Origin: Polaribacter sp. Q13
GTDB taxonomy: Bacteria > Bacteroidota > Bacteroidia > Flavobacteriales > Flavobacteriaceae
DNA length: 64,000 nt
Reading direction: 5' to 3'
Assembly (NCBI RefSeq): GCF_016858305.2
Contig: NZ_CP074436.1
Coordinates: 4,236,001 to 4,300,000 of the forward strand
Under the pieces are notes generated by a model that saw only the letters and a program-made list of their open reading frames with translations, made no database searches and was not told the DNA's origin. The first letter of the stretch is position 1, and each line of letters starts with the position of its first letter. The translations under genes and the position numbers were made by a program. Below, piece after piece: positions 30,929 through 40,070 of the stretch.

Positions 30929-32350
30929 ATGAAAATATTAAGTTTTTTTTCAATTCTATTCTTAAGTTTAGCTGTATTTACAAGTTGTAATAATTCAGAA
31001 AATAAAGAGAAAACGCTCGTAAATAAAGAAATTTATAAAGGCAAAAAACCAAACATTGTTTTCCTTTTAGCGGATGATATGGGGTATGGTGAATTAGGTT
31101 CTTTCGGACAAAAAGAAATTAGAACGCCGTTTCTAGATTCTTTAGCTTCTGTAGGAAAACGTTTTACCGATTTTTATGCAGGTACTTCTGTTTGTTCGCC
31201 TTCTAGAGCTGTTTTAATGACAGGTTTACATACAGGACACGTAAATATTCGAGGAAATAAAGGAGATGTTAATGGGGTGTGGGATAGAGTTCCTTTAAAA
31301 AAGTCTGAAAAAACTATTGGAGAAATGTTACAAAGTGCAGGGTACCAAACAGCAATGATTGGTAAATGGCATTTAGGTGTGCCAGAAGATACTTCTACTT
31401 GGGCAAAAGGGCGTGGTTTTGATTATGCAGTACAAGAACAATGGGGAAAAGATGTTAACGGAAAAGAGATTGATGAACGCGTACATTGGGTAAATAACAA
31501 TCAAGATTCTATTTTTTACAATTATAATAAACACAAATGTTTAGATGAGTTTAGAACAAATTTTGCATTAGATTATTTAGATAAAAAATCTAGCGATAAA
31601 CCTTTTTTCTTATACATGTCTTATAGAACACCGCATGCACATGAGTTTTTCTTAAGTAAAACAGATTTATATGCAGACAGAATAGAAGAATGGCCAGAGA
31701 TTGAAAGACGTCATGCAGCAAGAATAACTATGTTAGATGCACAAATTAAAAGGTTGTTTCATAAATTAAAAGCGAGTGGCGAGTTAGAAAATACGTTAAT
31801 TGTTTTTTCTAGTGATAATGGACCAACAAATGAAAATCATCATAGTTATAAATTCTTTAATAGTTCTGGAGATCTAAAAGGTTTTAAAAGAGATGTGTAT
31901 GAAGGTGGAGTTAGAGTACCAATGATTAGTTATTGGAAAGGTAAAATTGCAGAAGGAACTACTACAAATCATCCAGCTACTTTTTATGATGTAATGCCAA
32001 CTTTAGCCGAAGTTGCTGGTACAACATCGGCAAACAAAACAGACGGAATTTCATTTTTACCAGAGTTGTTAGGCAAAGACAATCAGCAAAAACACGATTT
32101 TTTATATTTCGAAATTCAAGAAGGAAAAGGAGTAGCAGGGTTTAAACAAGCCACTCGTTTTGGTAAATGGAAAGCAGTAAGAATGAGAGATAAATATCAT
32201 ACTGAATTATATAATTTATCCGTAGATTTATACGAAGAAAAAGATGTTTCTAAAGAACATCCAGAATTGGTAGAAAAAGCTAATAAAATTCTAAAAAGAG
32301 AAAGCGTAAAAAACCCACATTTTCCTTATTCTGGAGGGGTTTTTAAATAA
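30929..32350 (+). CDS. S1-family sulfatase lipoprotein
   Basis: 473 residues, lipoprotein signal ending FTSCNN. Metal motif LADDMGYGELG, formylglycine motif CSPSR with Cys89, second signature GKWHLGVP, and FSSDNGPTNENHHS. It resembles the 26561 sulfatase in the surrounding pattern (HTGH.NIRGNK versus HTGHTPIRGNK; KGFKRDVYEGGVR versus RGYKRDLYEGGIR) and the two look like diverged paralogues that differ at the GKW(H/G)LG position. The downstream 112 bases to the next sulfatase show no strong terminator. Confidence 0.88.
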   Translation: MKILSFFSILFLSLAVFTSCNNSENKEKTLVNKEIYKGKKPNIVFLLADDMGYGELGSFGQKEIRTPFLDSLASVGKRFTDFYAGTSVCSPSRAVLMTGLHTGHVNIRGNKGDVNGVWDRVPLKKSEKTIGEMLQSAGYQTAMIGKWHLGVPEDTSTWAKGRGFDYAVQEQWGKDVNGKEIDERVHWVNNNQDSIFYNYNKHKCLDEFRTNFALDYLDKKSSDKPFFLYMSYRTPHAHEFFLSKTDLYADRIEEWPEIERRHAARITMLDAQIKRLFHKLKASGELENTLIVFSSDNGPTNENHHSYKFFNSSGDLKGFKRDVYEGGVRVPMISYWKGKIAEGTTTNHPATFYDVMPTLAEVAGTTSANKTDGISFLPELLGKDNQQKHDFLYFEIQEGKGVAGFKQATRFGKWKAVRMRDKYHTELYNLSVDLYEEKDVSKEHPELVEKANKILKRESVKNPHFPYSGGVFK

Positions 32351-32462
32351 TTAAAAAATATTTTAACGTGTAATTGTTGAATTATTTAATTCCTCCTAAT
32401 CAATTATACAGTTAAACTTTTAAACAATTACTCCTTAAAAACAAGTATACAAATAATAATAT

Positions 32463-33983
32463 ATGAAACCAATTAGATTAATCACCCTAACTACTTGTAT
32501 TATTCTTACAATATCATCTTGTAAAAAAAATACAGAAAAAGTTGCTCAAAATGTTGTTAAAAAAGAACGTCCAAATATAATTTGGATCATGGCAGAAGAT
32601 ATGAGTACCGATTTAGAAACGTACGGAATGCCCAATGTAAAAACACCAAATTTAAACAAAATGGCATCAGAGGGAATCCGTTTTGATAATGCTTTTGTAA
32701 CCAACCCAATTTGCTCTCCAAGTAGATCTGCCATGATGATTGGTACACATCAAGTTAAAACAAATTCTCAGAATCATAGAAGTAATAGAGATGTGCCTTT
32801 AGATGCTCAATTTAAACCTTTTACAAAACTGTTAAGAGATGCTGGTTATACTACTATTTTAGGAAACCAATCTGTAATGAAAAAAGGGAGAAAAACAGAT
32901 GTAAACTTTAAAAGTTCAAAAATTGGAGAATGGGATGGAAAAACCAAGTTTGGTTTGTTTGATAAATATGACACGTTTACAAAAGAAGATCAACCATTTT
33001 TTGCTCAAATTCAATTAACAGTTACACATAGAGGAGATTGGTGGAATGACGTAAGAGAAAAATCTGCACATCCTGTAGACCCAAATACGGTTACTTTGCC
33101 ACCTTATATGGCAGATGATCCTGCAATACGTTTAGATTGGGCTAAGTATTTAGACCAAATTGAATACATGGATAATGAGGTTGGAATGATCTTTAAAGAA
33201 TTAGAAAATAAAGGAATGGCAGACAATACTGTTGTTATTTTTATAGGTGATAATGGGCGTTGTAACATTCGCGGAAAAGGGTATTTACAAGATACTGGTT
33301 TAAGAATTCCGTTTATTATCTATTATCCAAAACAATTTAAAGGAGGTCAGGTTAGAAAAGATGTGGTAAGTGCAACTGATATTACAGCTTCTATAGTAGA
33401 TTTTGCAGGTATTGAGGTACCAAGTTATATGACTGGTCAGCCAATTTTTAATAAAAATTTCGATAGAAAATTTGCCTACGGAGCAAGAGACTTATGGGAT
33501 GAGATTGAAGAAAAATCTAGAGCAGTTACTTCTGGAGAATGGGCTTATATTAGAAATGACATGCCAAATGTTCCTTATGATGCACATCAGGCGTATTTAG
33601 AGTTTTACAGACCTGCAGTGCAAGTTATGAGAAGATTATACAAAGAAGGAAAATTAAATGAAAATCAAAAACCATTTTTTGAGCCTACAAAACCAAAAGA
33701 AGAATTGTATAATTTAAAAGAAGACCCTAATGAACTTCATAATTTAGCGACCAATGTAAAATATAAAGATGTTTTAGAAAAATTACGAGCAGAAACGGTT
33801 CAGTTTGATACAGAAATGACTCCGGTAAGTAATACCTATCACCCAGTTCCTGTACCAGGGCAGCCTTTTGTAAAATGGTTTCAAAAAGAACATCCTAAAG
33901 CATATCAAGAAATGAAAGAAGGTGTAGAAGTTGGTTACAAAAAATATAGTACCGAATATAAAAAACACTTAAAAAGTAAATAA
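32463..33983 (+). CDS. S1-family sulfatase lipoprotein, atypical second signature
   Basis: 506 residues, lipoprotein signal ending TISSCKK. Metal motif MAEDMSTDLETYG, formylglycine motif CSPSR with Cys84, and FIGDNGRCNIRGKG for the C-terminal metal site. The usual GKWHLG is absent: the equivalent region near residue 134 reads LGNQSVMKKG. The M.EDMS opening and overall pattern recall sulfamidase-like (heparan N-sulfatase-type) S1 proteins. In this locus an algal O-sulfate is a more likely substrate; that is inference. It precedes a GH2 gene by 38 bases, probably in one transcript. Confidence 0.84.
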   Translation: MKPIRLITLTTCIILTISSCKKNTEKVAQNVVKKERPNIIWIMAEDMSTDLETYGMPNVKTPNLNKMASEGIRFDNAFVTNPICSPSRSAMMIGTHQVKTNSQNHRSNRDVPLDAQFKPFTKLLRDAGYTTILGNQSVMKKGRKTDVNFKSSKIGEWDGKTKFGLFDKYDTFTKEDQPFFAQIQLTVTHRGDWWNDVREKSAHPVDPNTVTLPPYMADDPAIRLDWAKYLDQIEYMDNEVGMIFKELENKGMADNTVVIFIGDNGRCNIRGKGYLQDTGLRIPFIIYYPKQFKGGQVRKDVVSATDITASIVDFAGIEVPSYMTGQPIFNKNFDRKFAYGARDLWDEIEEKSRAVTSGEWAYIRNDMPNVPYDAHQAYLEFYRPAVQVMRRLYKEGKLNENQKPFFEPTKPKEELYNLKEDPNELHNLATNVKYKDVLEKLRAETVQFDTEMTPVSNTYHPVPVPGQPFVKWFQKEHPKAYQEMKEGVEVGYKKYSTEYKKHLKSK

Positions 33984-34021
33984 AAACTTTTCTGTAAAAT
34001 TTACCAATTAACAACAAACAC

Positions 34022-36361
34022 ATGAAAATTAGTTTTAAAAATTTAATAAAATATTTCTTTTTGCTTTTTATTTCTGTTAATTTATCTTCTTGTAAAGAAG
34101 AAAATTACGAAGCAAAAATTAATTTTAATAATGGTTGGAAATTCACCAAATTAAAAGAAATAACAACACCAGACGAAGCTTTTAGTCAACCAAATTTCGA
34201 TGCAACTTCTTGGAAAGATGTAAGTTTACCCCACACAACAAATATAGAACCACAAACGGTAAATGATCAATGGCAAGGAATTGCTTGGTACAGAAAAAGT
34301 TTTAATGTACCTGTTAATCCATCTAAAAAGAAAGTGTTTTTAGAATTAGAAGCAGCCATGAATTTTTCTAAAATTTGGATAAACGGTTCATTGGTTTCAG
34401 AACATAATGGAGGGTATTTACCTGTAAAAGTAGATATTACCAAATTTGTAAACAAAGGAGATAATGTTGTTGCTATTAGATTAGACAATACAGATAATAA
34501 AATTACGGGTCCAAAACCTTTAAAGAGGTTAGATTTTAACATGTATGGAGGTTTGTACAGAAATGCGTGGTTATATATTTCAGAAAAAGTACATATTTCT
34601 GATGCCGTTTTAGCAAATAAAGTAGCAGGAGGTGGCATTTTTATTACGTATCCAAAAGTATCTAAAGCTGTTTCTGAAGTAGCTGTAAAAACAAACATTA
34701 TTAATGAAGAAAAAACCGAGAAAGAAATTAAGGTTGTACAAAGTATTTTTTATGATGGAAAGTTGGTTAAAGAGCAAACATCAACCAAAAAAATAGCAGC
34801 AGCAAGTAATGTTGATATTAAGGAATTATTCTCTTTAAATGAGGCTAAATTATGGTCTCCAAAACACCCTAATTTATATCATTTAGAAACCAAAGTTTTT
34901 ATTGGTGATAATGAAGTGGATGCTAAAACCACTCGTTTCGGAATTAGAGAATTTACTTTTGATAAAGAAAATCAATTGTACATCAACGGAGAAAAAACTT
35001 TTTTACGTGGTGTAAATCGTCATCAAGAATATCCTTTTGTTGGATACGCGCTATCTGATAACGCACAATATAGAGATGCAAAAAAAATAAAAGAAGGCGG
35101 TTTTAATTATATTAGATTATCTCATTACCCACAATCACCAGCTTTTTTAGATGCTTGTGATGAATTAGGTTTGGTAGTTATTGATGCTATTATGGGGTGG
35201 CAATATTATGGTGATAATGATGCTTTTAGAGCATATTGTTACCGTTCTGCATCAGAATTAATTAGAAGAGATAGAAACAGACCATCAGTTATGGCTTGGG
35301 AAGTTTCTTTAAACGAAACGCAAATGCCTATTTTCTTTATGGAAGAATTAAATAGAATTGTACATGCAGAATATCCTGGAAAGAATGTGTATTCTTGTGG
35401 ATGGATGGATGATGTGTATGATATTTATTTACAATCTCGTCAACATAGAATTTTACATCCTCATGTATTAAAAGACAAACCTTATTCGGTTTCTGAATAC
35501 GGAGATTGGGAATATCATTCTAAAAATGGTGGTTTAAATCAAGATAAATTATCTAATGATTTAAGGGCAGAATTAAGCAGCCGACAACCAAGAGCTTTGG
35601 GAGAACAACGTTTATTAAACCAAACCTATAATTTACAAGAATCTCACAATGATAATTTAAATACAGTTGCTTATTCTGATAGTTATTGGGTAATGTATGA
35701 CTATAACAGAGGCTATCATAACGACATTGAATATTCTGGAATAATGGATATTTTTAGATTGCCGAAATTTGGATATTATTTTTACCAAAGTCAAAGAGAT
35801 GTAGATGCTGGAAATGTATTAAAAATTGCAACTTATTGGAATGAAAAATCTCCTTTAGATGTAAAAGTATTTTCAAATGCAGCCGAAGTTCAATTATTTT
35901 TGAATGATAAATTAATTGCTGCTCAAAAACCAGATCAAAATAAAAATACCAATAAGTTAAGTCATCCGCCATTTACTTTTAAAATTCCTTCTTATGAAGC
36001 AGGAACTTTAAAAGCGGTAGGTTTTATAAACGGAAAACAAGTTTCTGAAGACATTGTTACCACAGCTAAAAAACCAACTAAATTAAAAATTTGGATAGAT
36101 GAAAGTGGAAAAAAACCACAAGCAGGAGTAAATGATGTGGTGTTTTGTTACATTGCTGCCGTTGATGAAAACGGAACTATAGACCAAGATTATTCAGAAG
36201 AAATGAATATTACTATAACTGGAGATTTAGAAATTATGAATCCGGATGTTATTAAAGCAGAAGCAGGTATTGCAACTGCACTAATTAGAATTGGTAAATC
36301 TTTAAACGGAACTGTTTCTGCAGAAGCTAAGAATTTAAAATCTGCTAATTATAATTTTTAA
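34022..36361 (+). CDS. GH2 glycoside hydrolase, probable beta-galactosidase, lipoprotein
   Basis: 779 residues with a lipoprotein signal ending LSSCKEE. Domains in order: jelly roll (about 30-190), immunoglobulin-like (about 190-305), TIM barrel (about 310-590, starting FLRGVNRHQEYPFVGYA), and a C-terminal Ig-like tail similar to DUF4982-type extensions. The acid/base is proposed as Glu432 in EVSLNET and the nucleophile as Glu492 in SVSEYGDW. It is shorter than the LacZ-type enzyme at 5081 and lacks its C-terminal sandwich, so it is a different GH2 branch with perhaps different linkage or sulfate tolerance. A strong terminator follows. Confidence 0.87.
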   Translation: MKISFKNLIKYFFLLFISVNLSSCKEENYEAKINFNNGWKFTKLKEITTPDEAFSQPNFDATSWKDVSLPHTTNIEPQTVNDQWQGIAWYRKSFNVPVNPSKKKVFLELEAAMNFSKIWINGSLVSEHNGGYLPVKVDITKFVNKGDNVVAIRLDNTDNKITGPKPLKRLDFNMYGGLYRNAWLYISEKVHISDAVLANKVAGGGIFITYPKVSKAVSEVAVKTNIINEEKTEKEIKVVQSIFYDGKLVKEQTSTKKIAAASNVDIKELFSLNEAKLWSPKHPNLYHLETKVFIGDNEVDAKTTRFGIREFTFDKENQLYINGEKTFLRGVNRHQEYPFVGYALSDNAQYRDAKKIKEGGFNYIRLSHYPQSPAFLDACDELGLVVIDAIMGWQYYGDNDAFRAYCYRSASELIRRDRNRPSVMAWEVSLNETQMPIFFMEELNRIVHAEYPGKNVYSCGWMDDVYDIYLQSRQHRILHPHVLKDKPYSVSEYGDWEYHSKNGGLNQDKLSNDLRAELSSRQPRALGEQRLLNQTYNLQESHNDNLNTVAYSDSYWVMYDYNRGYHNDIEYSGIMDIFRLPKFGYYFYQSQRDVDAGNVLKIATYWNEKSPLDVKVFSNAAEVQLFLNDKLIAAQKPDQNKNTNKLSHPPFTFKIPSYEAGTLKAVGFINGKQVSEDIVTTAKKPTKLKIWIDESGKKPQAGVNDVVFCYIAAVDENGTIDQDYSEEMNITITGDLEIMNPDVIKAEAGIATALIRIGKSLNGTVSAEAKNLKSANYNF

Positions 36362-36421
36362 GAAATGTTCTTTTAGGTTTTAGTACTGATAATATCTAAA
36401 ATATTTTCAATACAATTTATT

Positions 36422-36477
36422 AAAACATGGTATGTGTGTTCTTTCTGTTATAAAGAATACATATACCATGTTTTTTT
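36422..36477 (+). terminator. Rho-independent terminator, long stem
   Basis: AAAACATGGTATGTGT with further TTCTTT pairs with AAAGAATACATATACCATGTTTT, followed by T7. It is one of the longest stems in the window and separates the GH2 unit from the GH16 gene. Confidence 0.9.
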
Positions 36478-36628
36478 GTAATTCAACATGAAATAAAAGA
36501 ACCAGATTTCTTTTAAGGATAAATTATAATTATAAGAGGGTAATTTTAAATAAATGACTTAGGTTAATTTTATTTTTATTTGTAAAAGACTAAGTTTCTA
36601 TGCTTGGTTTTTATAAAAAAAAATAAAA

Positions 36629-37645
36629 ATGGTAAATAAAAACATCAAAAGATTCTTTTTTCTAAGTACACTTCTTTTACTTATATCCTGTGGTAATCTA
36701 AAAAATGCTACTAAAGGTGCTGATGTTAAAAATGAGACTAAAGTTTTCCCTTTTTCAGATCTTGATAATAAGGGGGATTGGGTTTTAAATACGGATGCTT
36801 CCGATGAGTTCGAATCAGATAAAATAGATGAAGATAAATGGTACATTGTAGGAAAGTTTAAAAACGGAAAACCTTTTTACAAACATCCAGACAACCCAAA
36901 CAAAAAAGTTTGGAAAGGACGCGCGCCATCTCAGTTTTCTGGAAAAAATTATCGTTTAGAAGATGGTAAACTAATTTTAGAAACGCGTTGGGAACCAGAT
37001 TTTCCATTTTCAGATGAAAAACAAAAACCTTGGGGTAAAAAAGAAGGAGAAGTTGCTCAATTCGAAAACCTAACAACAGCATGTTTTATTGGGCGTAAGT
37101 TTTTTAAATACGGCTATATGGAAATTAAAAGTAAGGCTGCCGATGCAGAAATTACCAGTGCTTTTTGGGCGATAGGAAACAAAACAGAATTAGATATTTT
37201 TGAACAATTTGGAGACCATAGACAACCTAATAAAGAAGCAAATGGTAAAGATAGAGAGCTTTGGTGGTCTATACATGATTGGTCTAAAGAAGGAAAAGGA
37301 AAAAGCGTTTATACAGAGCATTTAGATTATGGTTTTAGAGTGGCAGACAATTTTCATGTATATGGAATTGAATGGAACGAAGATGGTCTTAAATTATATG
37401 TAGATGGTGTTTATAAAACTGGTGCAACTAAAGAACAAGTAGATGCATATGCTAAAGAAAAAGGCTATCCAAATGGATGGGTTATGGATGGAGCTATTTC
37501 AATTTGGTTAGATCAAGAAACTTTTCCTTGGCATGGTGTGCCAGATAGTAAAGAAGATTTAGAATTGAATAGTCCTGAAGGTGAAAAAGAGGATGGAGTA
37601 GTAGACTATGAAATTGAGTATGTAAGAATTTGGCAAAAAAAATAA
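36629..37645 (+). CDS. GH16 endo-galactanase-type hydrolase, lipoprotein
   Basis: 338 residues, lipoprotein signal ending LISCGN. A single GH16 jelly roll fills the protein from about residue 35. The catalytic motif is Glu187-L-Asp189-I-F-Glu192 (ELDIFE), with nucleophile and acid/base both present. WKGRAPSQF, FKYGYMEIKSKA and YEIEYVRIWQKK mark the ends of the fold. Marine GH16 enzymes of this kind cut beta-1,4 bonds in agar, porphyran or kappa/beta-carrageenan. I cannot assign the subfamily, though the surroundings favour carrageenan. The small periplasmic gene follows after 44 bases. Confidence 0.88.
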   Translation: MVNKNIKRFFFLSTLLLLISCGNLKNATKGADVKNETKVFPFSDLDNKGDWVLNTDASDEFESDKIDEDKWYIVGKFKNGKPFYKHPDNPNKKVWKGRAPSQFSGKNYRLEDGKLILETRWEPDFPFSDEKQKPWGKKEGEVAQFENLTTACFIGRKFFKYGYMEIKSKAADAEITSAFWAIGNKTELDIFEQFGDHRQPNKEANGKDRELWWSIHDWSKEGKGKSVYTEHLDYGFRVADNFHVYGIEWNEDGLKLYVDGVYKTGATKEQVDAYAKEKGYPNGWVMDGAISIWLDQETFPWHGVPDSKEDLELNSPEGEKEDGVVDYEIEYVRIWQKK

Positions 37646-37689
37646 AATAAAAATAGCAGTAATTAACAATTAACATTAAATCAAATATC

Positions 37690-38046
37690 ATGAAAAAAAT
37701 CCTTTTAACATTAGTATTAGTAGTAGCATTTACAACTACTTACGGACAAAATAAATTTCAAGAAAGACAAAACAAGTACTTTGTTGAAGCAGCAGCAAAA
37801 GAATATAATTTAAATGATGCACAACAAAAAGAGCTTACAGAATTAAGAACAACTATGGTTGTAGCTTATGGAGAATCTCAAAAAGCTGCAAAAGCTGGTA
37901 CAATTACCAAAGAAGAAAAGCAAGCTAAAAACGGTGAAGCTAGTAAAGCTTTTAACAGAGGCGTTATTAAATTAACAGGTAAAAATTATAAAGAATTGGC
38001 TCCGTTTTTTAAGAGAATGCGAGATGAACTTAAAAAAGTGAAATAA
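37690..38046 (+). CDS. Small exported helical protein, Spy/DUF4890-like
   Basis: 118 residues with a signal peptide ending TYGQNK. The mature part is charged and helical (NKYFVEAAAKEYNLNDAQQK, then ITKEEKQAKNGEASKAFNRG) and resembles small periplasmic Spy/CpxP or DUF4890-type proteins of Bacteroidota in its LNDAQQKELTELR opening. Such proteins are linked to envelope stress and chaperoning in other species. Here the function is unknown. It sits between a GH16 and a sulfatase and ends at a terminator. Confidence 0.7.
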   Translation: MKKILLTLVLVVAFTTTYGQNKFQERQNKYFVEAAAKEYNLNDAQQKELTELRTTMVVAYGESQKAAKAGTITKEEKQAKNGEASKAFNRGVIKLTGKNYKELAPFFKRMRDELKKVK

Positions 38047-38066
38047 ACATTTTATAATTTGCATAG

Positions 38067-38117
38067 AAAAAGGTGTCTTCTAAAATTTAATTAATTTAGA
38101 AAACACCTTTTTTATTT
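38067..38117 (+). terminator. Rho-independent terminator
   Basis: AAAAGGTGTCTTCTAAA pairs with TTTAGAAAACACCTTTT across an AT-rich loop, followed by a T-rich tail. Confidence 0.85.
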
Positions 38118-38165
38118 TAAAAATAATTTAAATAAAATAACGTTCTTTTATCCATAATTTAAAAA

Positions 38166-39668
38166 ATGAAAAAAACTTCAATCTTAGGGCTTATCCTTTG
38201 CTTTCTTGCCATAGCAATAAGTTGTACGGCTACACAAAGTAAAACAAAGTCTACCACTGCTGCTAATAAGACTTCTAAAACGAAAACGATAAAAACACCA
38301 GCAAAACCAAATATATTATTTATTCTATGTGATGATTTAGGATACTCAGATGTTGGTTTTAATGGCTCTAAAGATATTATTACTCCGGCTTTAGATGCCT
38401 TGGCAGATAATGGTACCATTTTTACATCGGCTTATGTTGCGCACCCTTTTTGCGGTCCAAGTAGGGCTGCGTTAATGACAGGAAGATACCCTCATAAAAT
38501 AGGAGCACAATTTAATTTACCACCAAATAGTGGTGAAACGATTAAAAAGGGAGTTTCATTAGAAGAAACTTTTATTAGTAAAGTATTAGATGATGCAGGT
38601 TATAATACAGGTGCTATAGGAAAATGGCATTTAGGGTCTAATCCAGAATTTCACCCAAATGTAAGAGGGTTTAATGATTTTTTTGGGTTTTTAGGAGGTG
38701 GTCATGATTATTTTCCAGAGCAATATAGAAAGGCTTACAAACAACAAGAAGCAAATGGCAGAAAACTAATTTGGGATTACTTGCACCCATTAGAACATAA
38801 CGGAAAAGAATTACATGAAACCGAATATGTAACGGATGCTTTTTCTAGAGAAGCAATTCGTTTTGTTACCGATGCAGCTAAAAAGGAAGATCCTTTTTTC
38901 TTATACCTTGCTTATAATGCACCTCATACACCACTAGAAGCAAAAGAAGAAGATTTAAAACTATTTGCTCATATAAAAGATAAAAAAAGAAGAACGTATG
39001 CAGCAATGGTGTATGCGGTAGATAGAGGTGTAAAGAAAATTATTGAGACGTTAAAAGCTACGAATCAATTTGACAATACCTTAATTATTTTTATGAGTGA
39101 TAATGGCGGGAAAACGACATCAGGTGCTAATAACTTTCCTTTAAAAGAGGGAAAAGGAAGTGTCTATGAAGGTGGTTTTAGAGTGCCAATGTTTATGCAT
39201 TGGCCAAATGTGGTGCCCGCTGGTAAAAAATCAGACAATCCTATTGAAGCTATCGACTTTTATCCAACATTGGCAAGATTGGCAAATGCTAAAATTCCTG
39301 TTGAAAAAAAATTAGACGGAAAGAATATTTGGGATGATTTCTTAGCAGGGAAAAATACACATGCAGATGAAAATATCTATGTGTTAAGACATCGAAACGG
39401 TTTTAGTGATGTAGGTGTTAGAAAAAACCAATGGAAAGCTGTAAAGGCCTATAAACAGAAATGGAAGCTATTTAATATTGATCGTGATATTTCTGAGGAA
39501 AATGATATCAGTAAATCTAATCCTGCAGTTTTAAAACAGATGGTTAATGAGGCTAGAAATTGGAGTAAATCTAACATTCAACCATTTTGGTGGCACGATG
39601 TAAAAACGGGTAAACATTGGAAAGAAGATGGAATGCCAAAATTTGATGTTACTTTTAAATTGGATTAA
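38166..39668 (+). CDS. S1-family sulfatase lipoprotein, CGPSR type
   Basis: 500 residues, lipoprotein signal ending AISCTA followed by a low-complexity T/S/K linker. Metal motif LCDDLGYSDVG, formylglycine motif CGPSR with Cys96 in AHPFCGPSRAALMTG, second signature GKWHLGSN, then FFGFLGGGHDYFPE and FMSDNGGKT. The same HPFCGPSR and FFGFLGGG pattern occurs in the 47012 sulfatase, so the two are paralogues with different export routes (lipoprotein versus T9SS). The pattern reminds me of S1_19 carrageenan sulfatases, but I cannot confirm this. It is a single-gene unit flanked by terminators. Confidence 0.88.
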   Translation: MKKTSILGLILCFLAIAISCTATQSKTKSTTAANKTSKTKTIKTPAKPNILFILCDDLGYSDVGFNGSKDIITPALDALADNGTIFTSAYVAHPFCGPSRAALMTGRYPHKIGAQFNLPPNSGETIKKGVSLEETFISKVLDDAGYNTGAIGKWHLGSNPEFHPNVRGFNDFFGFLGGGHDYFPEQYRKAYKQQEANGRKLIWDYLHPLEHNGKELHETEYVTDAFSREAIRFVTDAAKKEDPFFLYLAYNAPHTPLEAKEEDLKLFAHIKDKKRRTYAAMVYAVDRGVKKIIETLKATNQFDNTLIIFMSDNGGKTTSGANNFPLKEGKGSVYEGGFRVPMFMHWPNVVPAGKKSDNPIEAIDFYPTLARLANAKIPVEKKLDGKNIWDDFLAGKNTHADENIYVLRHRNGFSDVGVRKNQWKAVKAYKQKWKLFNIDRDISEENDISKSNPAVLKQMVNEARNWSKSNIQPFWWHDVKTGKHWKEDGMPKFDVTFKLD

Positions 39669-39698
39669 ATTCTAAATTTAGTATTTCTAAAAATTATT

Positions 39699-39740
39699 AA
39701 AATCGCCCTACGAATAAGAATTATTCTAGGGCGATTTTTT
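39699..39740 (+). terminator. Rho-independent terminator
   Basis: AAAATCGCCCTA pairs with TAGGGCGATTTT, and the inner GAATAA/TTATTC pairs extend the stem; a T run follows. The rest of the 403-base gap to 40071 has no gene that I can support and presumably holds the promoter of the regulatory island. Confidence 0.9.
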
Positions 39741-40070
39741 ATGCAAATGTATGCTGTGTTTTTAGTGTTCCTAAATAGCCAAAGGAGGTCTCCTTTATTT
39801 TCCTTATTAAAGCCGAAATACAGTATTGGTTATATTAGATCTTTTATGTGTTAAAACAGTAAAAACTTTTTAAACTAAAAGAAATGTAGGTAATAATTTA
39901 GGTAAAAAGAAGAATCGTTTTTTTTAATTAAGGGGAAATTTCATATAAAAAACTAAACAAAAACATAACAAGTGGTTATTTTAGGTCATTGAGTGTAAAA
40001 ACTTATACAATGAGTTGTATCTTGTAATAGCTTGTTTTAGAGGAGATGCCTTAAAATAACATAATTTTAT

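Noticed and set aside
32463..33983. Heparan N-sulfatase as functional name
   Set aside because: Only a general resemblance; heparan is unlikely in a locus with carrageenan-type enzymes.
34267..34698. Minus-strand open frame of 143 codons
   Set aside because: It lies wholly within the well-supported GH2 gene and has no recognisable domain or signal; it is a shadow of the coding strand.
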